From NCBI GenBank assembly GCA_964620535.1, contig CAZUHN010000301.1:1-19435 (forward strand): a DNA stretch of 19,435 nt, in the 5' to 3' direction. Below, piece after piece: positions 1-7,258 of this stretch (positions are counted from its first letter, which is position 1; every line of letters begins with the position of its first letter). The notes beneath the pieces are model-generated. The model saw only the letters and a list, made by a program, of their open reading frames with translations. It searched no databases and had not been told where the DNA came from. The stretch comes from CAZUHN01 sp964620535. GTDB lineage: Bacteria > UBA8248. Position numbers and translations under genes: made by a program.

Positions 1-1
1 A

Positions 2-1036
2 GAGCCAACTTTAACGGATGCGAACCTCGTCCTCGCCCGCAGCCCGCTCCTGATCGCTGGCGGCGAGGTAACTCTCAACAAGGCCTTGGCCATGAAAGCG
101 ATGCGTCAGCTTTCCCGCCATTTCAAAATGGGACCCTTGGAGATCGCGGCCGGTGTCGTCGAAATTGCCGCCTGGAATCAAGCGCTCGCGGTGCGGAGCG
201 CCACCGTTCAGCGCGGCATCTCGCCCCATGACTTCGCCCTAATGGCCTTCGGGGGCTCGGGTCCTCTGACAGCCGGCCTTGTAGCGGATATTCTGGGCAT
301 CGAAACAGTCATCATCCCCCCCTTTCCCGGCATGACGAGCGCGTTTGGCCTCGAAGTCGTTGACCTTGTGCACGATTTCTCCATCTCCCACCACCAAAGG
401 GAAGATGACCTGAATCTGGAGGCTCTGGGGAGTGCGTTCGAACAGCTTGAGCAGCGGGCCGAGGAGGGTCTTGGCCTCGAGGGAATTCCTCCCCACCGGC
501 GGGTGTTTCGGCGAAGCGCCGAAATTCGGTATCAGGGCGAAGCACATGAAATTGAAGTGGATATCCCCTCCGGCTTTCTTACTGCGGCCAGCGCGGAAAC
601 CGCCTTGGATCGTTTTCATCAAGCCTACGCACGCCGCTACACCTATAACTACAAAGGAAGCCGATTGGCGGAAATTGTCCACCTGAGAGTGACGGGGATA
701 GGTCTCACCGATCCCCCCAATTTGCCCCTGATACCCGCCAGGGACGAAAACCCTGAGGAAGCCTACAAGGGGGCGCGTCTCGTTTGGTTCAGGGAAATGA
801 ACGGTTTTGTCGATACGCCAATCTACTACCGCGAACGGCTCAAGGACGGAAACGTCATACCCGGCCCGGCCATTGTAGAAAGCGTCGGCAGCACCGCGAT
901 TGTATTTCCCAAACAAGCGGCCCGAGTGGACCGTTACGGCAGCCTCATTATTCGATTCGGGAAAAATATCACCGAACGAAAAAAACGCCCGGGACGGCCC
1001 ACCGGACTGCATGGCGTAGGGATGGCTTGGAAATGA
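2..1036 (+). CDS. hyuA: Hydantoinase/oxoprolinase family protein, A subunit, C-terminal part (5' end outside window)
   Basis: The reading frame is open from the first bases, so the gene begins upstream of the window; 344 residues are visible. The visible part opens with EPTLTDANLVLAR, the family signature normally written PTVTDANLVLG. It continues with AFGGSGPLTAGLVADILGI and PPFPGMTSAFGLEVVDLVHDF, both typical of HyuA/oxoprolinase A C-terminal halves. The C-terminal third has GPAIVESVGSTAIVFP, the usual end domain of the family. Known family members are the ATP-dependent partner of subunit B and open cyclic amides (hydantoins, 5-oxoproline) or carboxylate ketones in the cytoplasm; the substrate here cannot be told. 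Its TGA stop overlaps the ATG of the B subunit (ATGA), so the two are probably translationally coupled. The internal TTG at 86 is not needed as a start. Confidence 0.9.
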   Translation, partial: EPTLTDANLVLARSPLLIAGGEVTLNKALAMKAMRQLSRHFKMGPLEIAAGVVEIAAWNQALAVRSATVQRGISPHDFALMAFGGSGPLTAGLVADILGIETVIIPPFPGMTSAFGLEVVDLVHDFSISHHQREDDLNLEALGSAFEQLEQRAEEGLGLEGIPPHRRVFRRSAEIRYQGEAHEIEVDIPSGFLTAASAETALDRFHQAYARRYTYNYKGSRLAEIVHLRVTGIGLTDPPNLPLIPARDENPEEAYKGARLVWFREMNGFVDTPIYYRERLKDGNVIPGPAIVESVGSTAIVFPKQAARVDRYGSLIIRFGKNITERKKRPGRPTGLHGVGMAWK

Positions 1037-2778
1037 ACGTGAACCCAATCGTTAGTGAAATCATATTCGGGGGACTCTGGGCGCTGGAGGAAGAAGTAGA
1101 GGAGCTTTTGGCCCGCATTTGGAGGAGCTCCACCCTGCGAGATACAGGGGATTTCTCCGTCGCCATATTTGATCGTTTCGGAAGGGCGCTTACCGGACGA
1201 AGGCTTGGGGCGGGCCCCGCTGCGCTGCTAGCCCGCTTCCCGCCCGAAACGATGAATGAGGGTGACGTCTTTCTTCATAATGATCCTTATTTCTCACCTT
1301 TGGGTTTGGGCGAGTTGGCCGACCTTTATCTCACCATGCCGCTTTTTGCCGATGGCCGCATCCTCGCGTTTCTTGAAGTGCGGGGCCGTCACGATGATTT
1401 GGGGGGAGTCAAGCCGGGAGGGGGCTCTTCCTCTGCCAACGAAAGCTTCCACGAGGGCCTCCTCATTCCGCCTATGCGGATCGTGAAGGGGGGACAAATC
1501 GTAGAAGATATTTTGACTCTCTTGCAGCGAAACAGCCGCGTATCCCTTGTACTCGAAAATGATATCAAAGGGCAAATCGGTGCATTGCGTATCGGATCAG
1601 TGCGGCTTCGGGAGCTTTCGGAGCGATACGGAGTTGAACAGCTTTTCGCTTGCTTTGCCGATATTCTCCGAAATTGTGAGGTCGCTTTCAAAACCAAGAT
1701 CATTTCCCAACTGCCGGAAGGCAATTGGGAGGTTGAGGCTCCGATAGATATAGATGGCCTCGATGCGCCTCACCGCCTGAGGCTAGCCCTTGAGCGGAAA
1801 GGGGATCGGATCATCATCGACCTAAACGGAACCAGCCCCCAGACGAAAAGGCCTATCAACTGCCCTTTAGAAGGACCTGGACGAATTTTCCTGGCAAGGT
1901 TGCTTTCGCCTCTCATGCTTAATCTTTCTCCGGAGCCTCAACACTTTATCGAAAACGCGGGACTCAACGACGGAGCGTGCCGGGCCTTCGACGTGCGCCT
2001 ACCCGGTCCGGGGACGCTTCTCACCCCCTGTTTTCCCGCCCCGACCGGACTTCGGTTCCTCACCCTAAACAAACTTCTTTCGGTCTTTGGAGAAGCGCTT
2101 TTTTACGCGAATGAAAATCGATGCTCGGCGGGATTCGACAGCCTTCGTTCCTGGAGTTTAAGAGAAAAAGCGAAAGACGGAGAATCCTCCATATTTTTCC
2201 GGGAAGCGTTGGGCTCTGGGATGGGAGGAAACGCATTGTCGGACGGTATCTCGGCGGCTCCCCCCATCGGAGGAAATGGCGGAATGCCGGTGGAGATGAT
2301 CGAGGCGCACTATCCTCTCCGTGTCGAATCCTCGGGGCTCCTCATCGACTCTGGCGGACCCGGGAATCACCGGGGAGGGTTGGGAATGTTCCGCGAATAT
2401 CGTTTTCTCACCAAATGTGAGGTATCGAGCGCGGCGTTTTCCGAAAAAACTGGACCTTTCGGAGTGTGCGGAGGGATACCCGGAGGAACGTATCGCTTCA
2501 TTATTTCCCGCGACGGGAAAAAAATGAAAAAGTTGGCTTCAACATGCGAAGGCGAAACAGTTTCAGAAGGTGACCTTCTTCGATTGGAAACCCCCGGCGG
2601 AGGGGGGTGGGGGAATCCCGCCGAGCGCGATCCCGAATCGGTCCGCCTCGATGTGTGCCGGGGATTTGTTTCCCCGGGTTCCGCTGGCCGCATATTTCGG
2701 GTTTCCCTGAAGGGAAAAGAGAATCCGACGGTAGACGGAAAAAAATCCGCGGTGCTCCGAACCAATAGCGAAAATTGA
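1033..2778 (+). CDS. hyuB: Hydantoinase/oxoprolinase family protein, B subunit
   Basis: A protein of 581 residues, a normal length for HyuB. The ATG at 1033 is chosen because it overlaps the A-subunit stop and gives an N-terminus (NPIVSEIIFGGLWALEEE) that fits the family; the frame is open further upstream but only as a shadow of hyuA. Recognisable blocks are DTGDFSVAIFD near residue 38, NDPYFSPLG near 83, GRHDDLGGVKPGG near 118, GGPGNHRGGLGMFREYR, and the C-terminal TPGGGGWGNPAERDPESV. The B subunit carries the metal-dependent active site in the related acetone carboxylases. The usual GGTHLPD segment reads GLGELADLY here (residues 91-99), so one expected metal-binding His appears to be Glu94; the later His120 is kept. 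The substrate is unknown. It probably works with the A subunit as a heteromer. Confidence 0.9.
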   Translation: MNVNPIVSEIIFGGLWALEEEVEELLARIWRSSTLRDTGDFSVAIFDRFGRALTGRRLGAGPAALLARFPPETMNEGDVFLHNDPYFSPLGLGELADLYLTMPLFADGRILAFLEVRGRHDDLGGVKPGGGSSSANESFHEGLLIPPMRIVKGGQIVEDILTLLQRNSRVSLVLENDIKGQIGALRIGSVRLRELSERYGVEQLFACFADILRNCEVAFKTKIISQLPEGNWEVEAPIDIDGLDAPHRLRLALERKGDRIIIDLNGTSPQTKRPINCPLEGPGRIFLARLLSPLMLNLSPEPQHFIENAGLNDGACRAFDVRLPGPGTLLTPCFPAPTGLRFLTLNKLLSVFGEALFYANENRCSAGFDSLRSWSLREKAKDGESSIFFREALGSGMGGNALSDGISAAPPIGGNGGMPVEMIEAHYPLRVESSGLLIDSGGPGNHRGGLGMFREYRFLTKCEVSSAAFSEKTGPFGVCGGIPGGTYRFIISRDGKKMKKLASTCEGETVSEGDLLRLETPGGGGWGNPAERDPESVRLDVCRGFVSPGSAGRIFRVSLKGKENPTVDGKKSAVLRTNSEN

Positions 2779-2943
2779 AAATTTCCGGACTCAGCATTAA
2801 ATAAATCTTATCGCAATACGGATTGTTCTCGACCTACCTCTTCCCTCACGAACGTCCATTCGGTTTTCATCGCTAGAACGGTTGACGATCTCAGTGTATC
2901 CTTATTCGCTAGTATCGAATTCCGCACATTGAGAGGCACCGGC

Positions 2944-3579
2944 ATGCAAGCAAAACATGAATTTTTCGCTGGAATTACGCTCTTCCTGCTTGCATTTGGT
3001 TGCGGGGTGTCGCTGACGCGAGACGTCCCAATTCAGTTCAATTACACCAAGACACCAAAATATTCGACCTCCCGCGCGGGCGCGAGGGTTGTCGCCATAG
3101 GCCGCTTTCACGATGCTCGTTCCAATCGTCCTGCCGAAGTTGTTGGAGAAAGAAAATTGTTTAACGGTAGCGTGGATCGGTACCGGGTCAGGGGCGGCCT
3201 TTCCTTTTCATTTACAAATATCGTGAAAGGCTATTATTCAGCTCGTGGAATACGCCATCTCACTTCAAACTGGACCGGACAACCGGACCAAATATGGAAC
3301 CAAGAAGGCGATATTGTAATTTCGGGCCGGATAACAAATCTTTGGTTCGGATCGACTGACACCGCGGCAATGGCGCAGGCGTCCAGTATTTTCCGCGTTG
3401 AATTTATCGTGGGGTCTCCCCGAAGCGGAACTATCATTACTAAGAGCATTCAAATTGAACCGAAAAGCCAAAGTAACTTGCACTGGGAAACCAAAGATGT
3501 CGAGAAATGGCTCAACCGTTCGGTTGCAGAGGCTGTTGAACGCGTGTTGCCGGATATTGAAAGACGCCTAGTCAACTAA
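2944..3579 (+). CDS. Predicted outer-envelope lipoprotein of unknown function
   Basis: A 211-residue protein from the ATG at 2944, preceded by a GAGAGG ribosome-binding site (2931-2936) at good spacing. An upstream in-frame TTG at 2929 is less likely because it would itself overlap that site. The N-terminus is a short lipoprotein-type signal: a few charged residues, a hydrophobic stretch FFAGITLFLLAFG and then Cys20, which would be lipidated; the lipobox (LAFGC) is not perfect. The mature part is mixed alpha/beta with a segment VVAIGRFHDARSNRPAEVVG and a final amphipathic helix EAVERVLPDIERRL. This pattern loosely recalls YajG- or LptE-like small lipoproteins, but I do not recognise a specific family. 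It stands alone between hyuB and the gap operon. Confidence 0.75.
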   Translation: MQAKHEFFAGITLFLLAFGCGVSLTRDVPIQFNYTKTPKYSTSRAGARVVAIGRFHDARSNRPAEVVGERKLFNGSVDRYRVRGGLSFSFTNIVKGYYSARGIRHLTSNWTGQPDQIWNQEGDIVISGRITNLWFGSTDTAAMAQASSIFRVEFIVGSPRSGTIITKSIQIEPKSQSNLHWETKDVEKWLNRSVAEAVERVLPDIERRLVN

Positions 3580-3670
3580 ATACATTACTTCTCTTTTCGA
3601 TTTCAAAAAATAATGTAACCTGTGTATCGGCCACGCGAGGCAAGAAATCTGGCATACATTGGCAGACGTG

Positions 3671-3710
3671 TTGATTTTTCCAGGAGAGGGGTATAAATCA
3701 TACGTATAAT
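3671..3710 (+). promoter_or_regulatory. Candidate promoter of the gap-pgk-tpiA operon
   Basis: A perfect -10 match TATAAT sits at 3705-3710 and a second candidate TATAAA at 3692-3697, with TTGATT at 3671-3676 as a possible -35 for the latter (15-base spacer, shorter than ideal). An 8-base palindrome ATACGTAT (3700-3707) overlaps the TATAAT box and could be an operator half. Transcription from TATAAT would start near 3717, just before the hairpin at 3722. This is inference from box similarity only. Confidence 0.4.
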
Positions 3711-3721
3711 AAGTCACTGCC

Positions 3722-3747
3722 AAGAGGCAGTAACTGCCTCTTTTATT
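3722..3747 (+). terminator. Hairpin with T-rich tail in the gap leader (terminator or attenuator-like)
   Basis: AAGAGGCAG (3722-3730) and CTGCCTCTT (3734-3742) form a perfect 9-base inverted repeat around TAA, followed by TTATT. It has the form of an intrinsic terminator. It could end transcription from the lipoprotein gene 140 bases upstream. Because promoter-like boxes lie before it and gap starts 70 bases after it, it could instead be a 5' leader hairpin or attenuator acting on the glycolytic operon. Confidence 0.6.
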
Positions 3748-3817
3748 GGCCCTTCTTCCGGCGGTGCGGATTTCCCGAAAATTCTTTTTTCTCCAGAACG
3801 GAAAAGGAGCTTTCAAA

Positions 3818-4822
3818 ATGGCAATTCGTATTGGAATTAACGGTTTTGGGCGTATCGGACGAAACCTATTTCGAGCGGGACACGACGATCCAGACATGGA
3901 ATTCGTTGCGGTCAACGATATCACTGACTCCAAGACTTTGGCGCATCTTCTGATGTACGACTCGATTCATGGACGATTCAACGGCAGCATCGAAGCCGGA
4001 GATGGTGAAATTAAAGTGAATGGGAAGGGATTGAAAACGTTGGCGGAAAGGGATCCCGAAAATCTTCCATGGAAAGATTTGGGCGTTCAGGTTGCGGTCG
4101 AGAGTACCGGCCTGTTCACAAAGCGAGAGGGCGCACAGAAACATATTAAAGCGGGGGCCAATAAGGTAATTATATCTGCGCCTGCAACCGATGAAGATAT
4201 CACCCTCGTGATGGGCGTAAACAACGACAAATATGACCCTTCTCAACACAACATTATTTCCAATGCAAGCTGCACCACAAATTGCCTGGCACCGGTGGCA
4301 AAAGTTATAAATGAAAAATTCAAGATCAAGTCCGGTCTCATGACCACTACTCATGCGTATACCAACGACCAGCGAATACTCGATCTTCCACATAAGGATC
4401 TCCGCCGCGCAAGGGCCGCGGCGTCGAATATGATTCCCACCACCACGGGGGCGGCCAAGGCGGTAGGTCTTGTCCTGCCCGAGCTTCAAGGAAAACTCGA
4501 TGGCATGGCCATTCGGGTGCCCACCCAGGATGTTTCTGTAATCGATTTGGTCGCGGATGTGGACACGGACGTGACGGCAGACGAGGTGAATAACGCCCTC
4601 AAGGAGGCGGCCGAAGGCCCGCTCAAGGGAGTACTTGCATTCTCCGATAAGCCGCTCGTCTCGGTGGATTTTCTCGGCGATCCCGCCTCCTCCACAGTAG
4701 ACGGGCTCTCCACCAAAGTTATTGGCAGGAGAATGGTAAAAATACTCGCTTGGTACGATAATGAATGGGGGTTTTCATGCCGGATGGTGGACCTGATTAA
4801 GATTGTAGGTAAGGATTTATAG
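3818..4822 (+). CDS. gap: Glyceraldehyde-3-phosphate dehydrogenase, type I
   Basis: A 334-residue enzyme that oxidises glyceraldehyde 3-phosphate with phosphate and NAD to 1,3-bisphosphoglycerate in the cytoplasm. The ATG at 3818 follows AAGGAG (3804-3809) at ideal spacing. The N-terminal Rossmann motif GINGFGRIGRN is at residues 6-16, followed by VAVNDITD, whose acidic residue suggests NAD preference. The active-site block SNASCTTNC places the catalytic Cys at residue 152, and the partner His179 lies in TTTHAYTNDQ. The C-terminus WYDNEWGFSCRMVDL is diagnostic of the type I family. Length and all key residues are intact. It is first in a run with pgk and tpiA, with only 31 bases before pgk, so co-transcription is likely. 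Confidence 0.97.
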   Translation: MAIRIGINGFGRIGRNLFRAGHDDPDMEFVAVNDITDSKTLAHLLMYDSIHGRFNGSIEAGDGEIKVNGKGLKTLAERDPENLPWKDLGVQVAVESTGLFTKREGAQKHIKAGANKVIISAPATDEDITLVMGVNNDKYDPSQHNIISNASCTTNCLAPVAKVINEKFKIKSGLMTTTHAYTNDQRILDLPHKDLRRARAAASNMIPTTTGAAKAVGLVLPELQGKLDGMAIRVPTQDVSVIDLVADVDTDVTADEVNNALKEAAEGPLKGVLAFSDKPLVSVDFLGDPASSTVDGLSTKVIGRRMVKILAWYDNEWGFSCRMVDLIKIVGKDL

Positions 4823-4853
4823 TTGATGAATAATATCCTTGAAAAGGTGTGAA

Positions 4854-6077
4854 ATGGGCAAGATATCGAATTCCATTGAAGATGGCACTTCCAAGCTCAC
4901 AATTGAAGATATAGAAGTTGGCGGAAAGTGTATTTTCCTCCGCGTCGATTTCAATGTGCCTCTGGATAGGCAACGGAATATCACGGACGATACGCGAATC
5001 CGTTCGGCATTGCCGACAATCAACTATCTGCTTGACGAAGGGGCAAAAGTAGTCATCGCCGCTCACCTCGGCCGGCCCAAAGGCAAACCTGACCCAAAAT
5101 ACTCATTGGCTCCCGTGGCAAAGCGTCTCAGCCGCTTAGCGGAGAAAGAATGCCCCCTTGCGCCCGACTGCGTTGGGCCTGAGGTAAAGAGGATTGTGAA
5201 TGGCATGAAACCCGGAAGCCTCCTCCTCCTCGAAAATCTCCGGTTCAATGAAGGAGAAGAAAATGACAGTGAAGAATTCGCCAAGGAACTTGCCTCTTTG
5301 GCCGATATTTACGTGAGCGATGCGTTCGGAAACGCCCATCGCAAACACGCATCGATGGCGGCGATCACAAAATTCGTCAATCCGGCTGTCGCGGGCTTTC
5401 TCTTGCTTAAGGAGGTCAGCTATCTCAGCCGTGCGGTGAACAACCCCATGCGGCCCGTCGTAGCGATACTTGGGGGCGCAAAAGCGAGCACGAAAATAGG
5501 AATCATCGAACGTCTTTTATCCAAAATGGACAAAATTGTCATCGGCGGCGGAATGGCCGGCACTTTTCACAGAGCCCTTGGCTATGAAATGGGGAAAAGT
5601 CTCGTCGAGGAACATCTAATCGGTACATCGAATTCGATAATGAATAAAGCGCAGGAATTGGGTGTGAAATTCTACTTGCCCTCAGACTATGTCATCGCGG
5701 AAAAATTTGAGGCATCAGCGGAAACAAAGGTTGTTCCCGCCCAAGAAATACCGAAAGATTGGTATGCCTTGGACATCGGACCGGCAAGTACGACCTTATT
5801 CGCTGAAACGCTTCATGACGCAAAAACAATTATCTGGAATGGGCCGATGGGCGTATTCGAAGTGGACGCCTTCAGCCGTGGAACCTATGCCATGGTCAGC
5901 CACGTGGCGAATTCCTACGCCTTAACCATCGTTGGAGGCGGCGACACTGACGTCGCGGTGCACACGGCGGGTGAATCGAGAAAAATTTCATACATCAGTA
6001 CCGGAGGGGGAGCCTTCCTCGAACTTCTTGAAGGGAAAAAACTGCCCGGAATCTCTTCGCTGACCAACAACAAATAA
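4854..6077 (+). CDS. pgk: Phosphoglycerate kinase
   Basis: A 407-residue monomeric kinase that moves the acyl phosphate of 1,3-bisphosphoglycerate to ADP, the step after gap. The ATG at 4854 is preferred to an upstream TTG (4839) because it follows AAGGTG and gives a normal N-terminus. Signatures seen are RVDFNVP (residues 30-36), HLGRPKG (71-77), LLLENLRF, SDAFGNAHRKHASM, LGGAKASTKI, IWNGPMGVFE, VGGGDTDVA and STGGGAFLELLEGK, the last two forming the nucleotide and phosphate loops. All are typical and undamaged. The N-terminal dozen residues before TIEDIEV extend slightly beyond many homologues. The gene ends 7 bases before tpiA. Confidence 0.97.
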   Translation: MGKISNSIEDGTSKLTIEDIEVGGKCIFLRVDFNVPLDRQRNITDDTRIRSALPTINYLLDEGAKVVIAAHLGRPKGKPDPKYSLAPVAKRLSRLAEKECPLAPDCVGPEVKRIVNGMKPGSLLLLENLRFNEGEENDSEEFAKELASLADIYVSDAFGNAHRKHASMAAITKFVNPAVAGFLLLKEVSYLSRAVNNPMRPVVAILGGAKASTKIGIIERLLSKMDKIVIGGGMAGTFHRALGYEMGKSLVEEHLIGTSNSIMNKAQELGVKFYLPSDYVIAEKFEASAETKVVPAQEIPKDWYALDIGPASTTLFAETLHDAKTIIWNGPMGVFEVDAFSRGTYAMVSHVANSYALTIVGGGDTDVAVHTAGESRKISYISTGGGAFLELLEGKKLPGISSLTNNK

Positions 6078-6084
6078 TAATGGA

Positions 6085-6867
6085 ATGATGCCTATGCGCC
6101 GACGCCTCGTGGCGGGAAATTGGAAGATGAACATGCTTCTTTCTGAGGCCCGCGAATTGGCGGAAGCAATCACAAAGGGCATGGAAGGAAATCCGGACAA
6201 TCAGAATGGCGTCGAGATCATACTCGCTCCTCCCTATCTGGCGCTTCCGGCCATTGCCGAAATCGTTACCGGAACGGAAATTACAATTGCCGGCCAAGAC
6301 TGCTTTCACGAGACGGCCGGGGCTTTCACCGGCGAAATCAGCCCAACAATGCTGAAGGATGCCGGAGCGAATTCCGTTATCCTCGGACATAGTGAGCGGC
6401 GGCAGATCCTGGGTGAGGACAATACCTTGGTGGGGCTGAAAACCGCCGCCGCCCACGGCGCGGGGCTGCGCCCCATACTTTGCTTGGGCGAATCGCTTTC
6501 TATCCGGGAGGAAGATAAAACGCTAGAACACATCGATTCTCAACTTTCCGAATCTCTGTTCGCATTTTTCCAGAGCGCGCCCTGCGGTTTACTATTGGCC
6601 TATGAACCTATTTGGGCCATTGGAACGGGCATTACCGCCTCCCCCGAGCAGGCCCAGGAAGTGCACGTTTTCATTCGAGCCCAGATCGGCAATAAATACG
6701 GGGTGGACTGGGCTGCGGGAACACGTATTCTGTACGGGGGAAGCATGAAACCCGAAAACGCCGCGGAGATTTTCGCTCAACCGGATGTGGACGGCGGCCT
6801 AATCGGAGGCGCAAGCCTAAAGAGCGAGGATTTTCTCTCTATTGTTCGCTCGGCAATAACAACCTAA
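6085..6867 (+). CDS. tpiA: Triosephosphate isomerase
   Basis: A 260-residue TIM-barrel enzyme interconverting dihydroxyacetone phosphate and glyceraldehyde 3-phosphate. The catalytic set is complete: Asn12 and Lys14 in GNWKMN, His102 in ILGHSERR and Glu174 in AYEPIWAIGTG. The phosphate-gripping C-terminal motifs ILYGGSMKPENA and DGGLIGGASL follow. The start is slightly uncertain: ATG at 6085, 6088 or 6094 all precede MRRRLVAGNWKMN, and none has a strong ribosome-binding site, which would fit coupling to pgk just upstream. Together with gap and pgk it makes a compact lower-glycolysis operon. Confidence 0.97.
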   Translation: MMPMRRRLVAGNWKMNMLLSEARELAEAITKGMEGNPDNQNGVEIILAPPYLALPAIAEIVTGTEITIAGQDCFHETAGAFTGEISPTMLKDAGANSVILGHSERRQILGEDNTLVGLKTAAAHGAGLRPILCLGESLSIREEDKTLEHIDSQLSESLFAFFQSAPCGLLLAYEPIWAIGTGITASPEQAQEVHVFIRAQIGNKYGVDWAAGTRILYGGSMKPENAAEIFAQPDVDGGLIGGASLKSEDFLSIVRSAITT

Positions 6868-6897
6868 CGATGCCTTTTCTGGGGTAGGGCTAACATT

Positions 6898-7215
6898 ATG
6901 ATTGTAATTTTAACCGTACTTCACATAATTGCCGCCATCACGTTGATCTTGACCGTTTTGCTGCAAGCAGGCAAAGGAGCGGGGATCGGAGCGGCATTCG
7001 GCGGATCCAGCGAGACGGTTTTCGGAGCTCGAGGCCCAACCACCTTTCTGAGCAAACTGACCGCGGGGGTGGCCATTACATTTATGCTGACCTCCCTTCT
7101 CCTGACGTATGTTTCCGGGATAGACACGACCGGCTCCATCGTCCCCGCAACCCCGATTCAACAACAACAGAAAGGCACCGCTGCCCCGCCTCCGGCTCCC
7201 GCAGAAAAGAAATAA
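6898..7215 (+). CDS. secG: Preprotein translocase subunit SecG
   Basis: A 105-residue inner-membrane protein, the small auxiliary subunit of the SecYEG channel. It has two hydrophobic helices (about residues 3-22 and 53-72) joined by the typical glycine-rich loop LLQAGKGAGIGAAFGGSSETVFGARG. The C-terminal tail is rich in Gln, Pro and Ala and ends in lysines, a common variable tail in the family. It lies 30 bases after tpiA, an arrangement known in many bacteria, and is probably co-transcribed. A GGGG/TAGGG stretch upstream could serve as the ribosome-binding site. Confidence 0.93.
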   Translation: MIVILTVLHIIAAITLILTVLLQAGKGAGIGAAFGGSSETVFGARGPTTFLSKLTAGVAITFMLTSLLLTYVSGIDTTGSIVPATPIQQQQKGTAAPPPAPAEKK

Positions 7216-7258
7216 ATCCACCTTTGGAAACGTTTGCCGTCATCGAGGGGGACAGACG

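Noticed and set aside
239..1048. A 269-residue frame on the - strand opposite hyuA
   Set aside because: Antisense shadow of a gene with clear family motifs; its translation has no recognisable domain.
3866..4489. A 207-residue frame on the - strand opposite gap
   Set aside because: Antisense shadow of a highly conserved enzyme gene.
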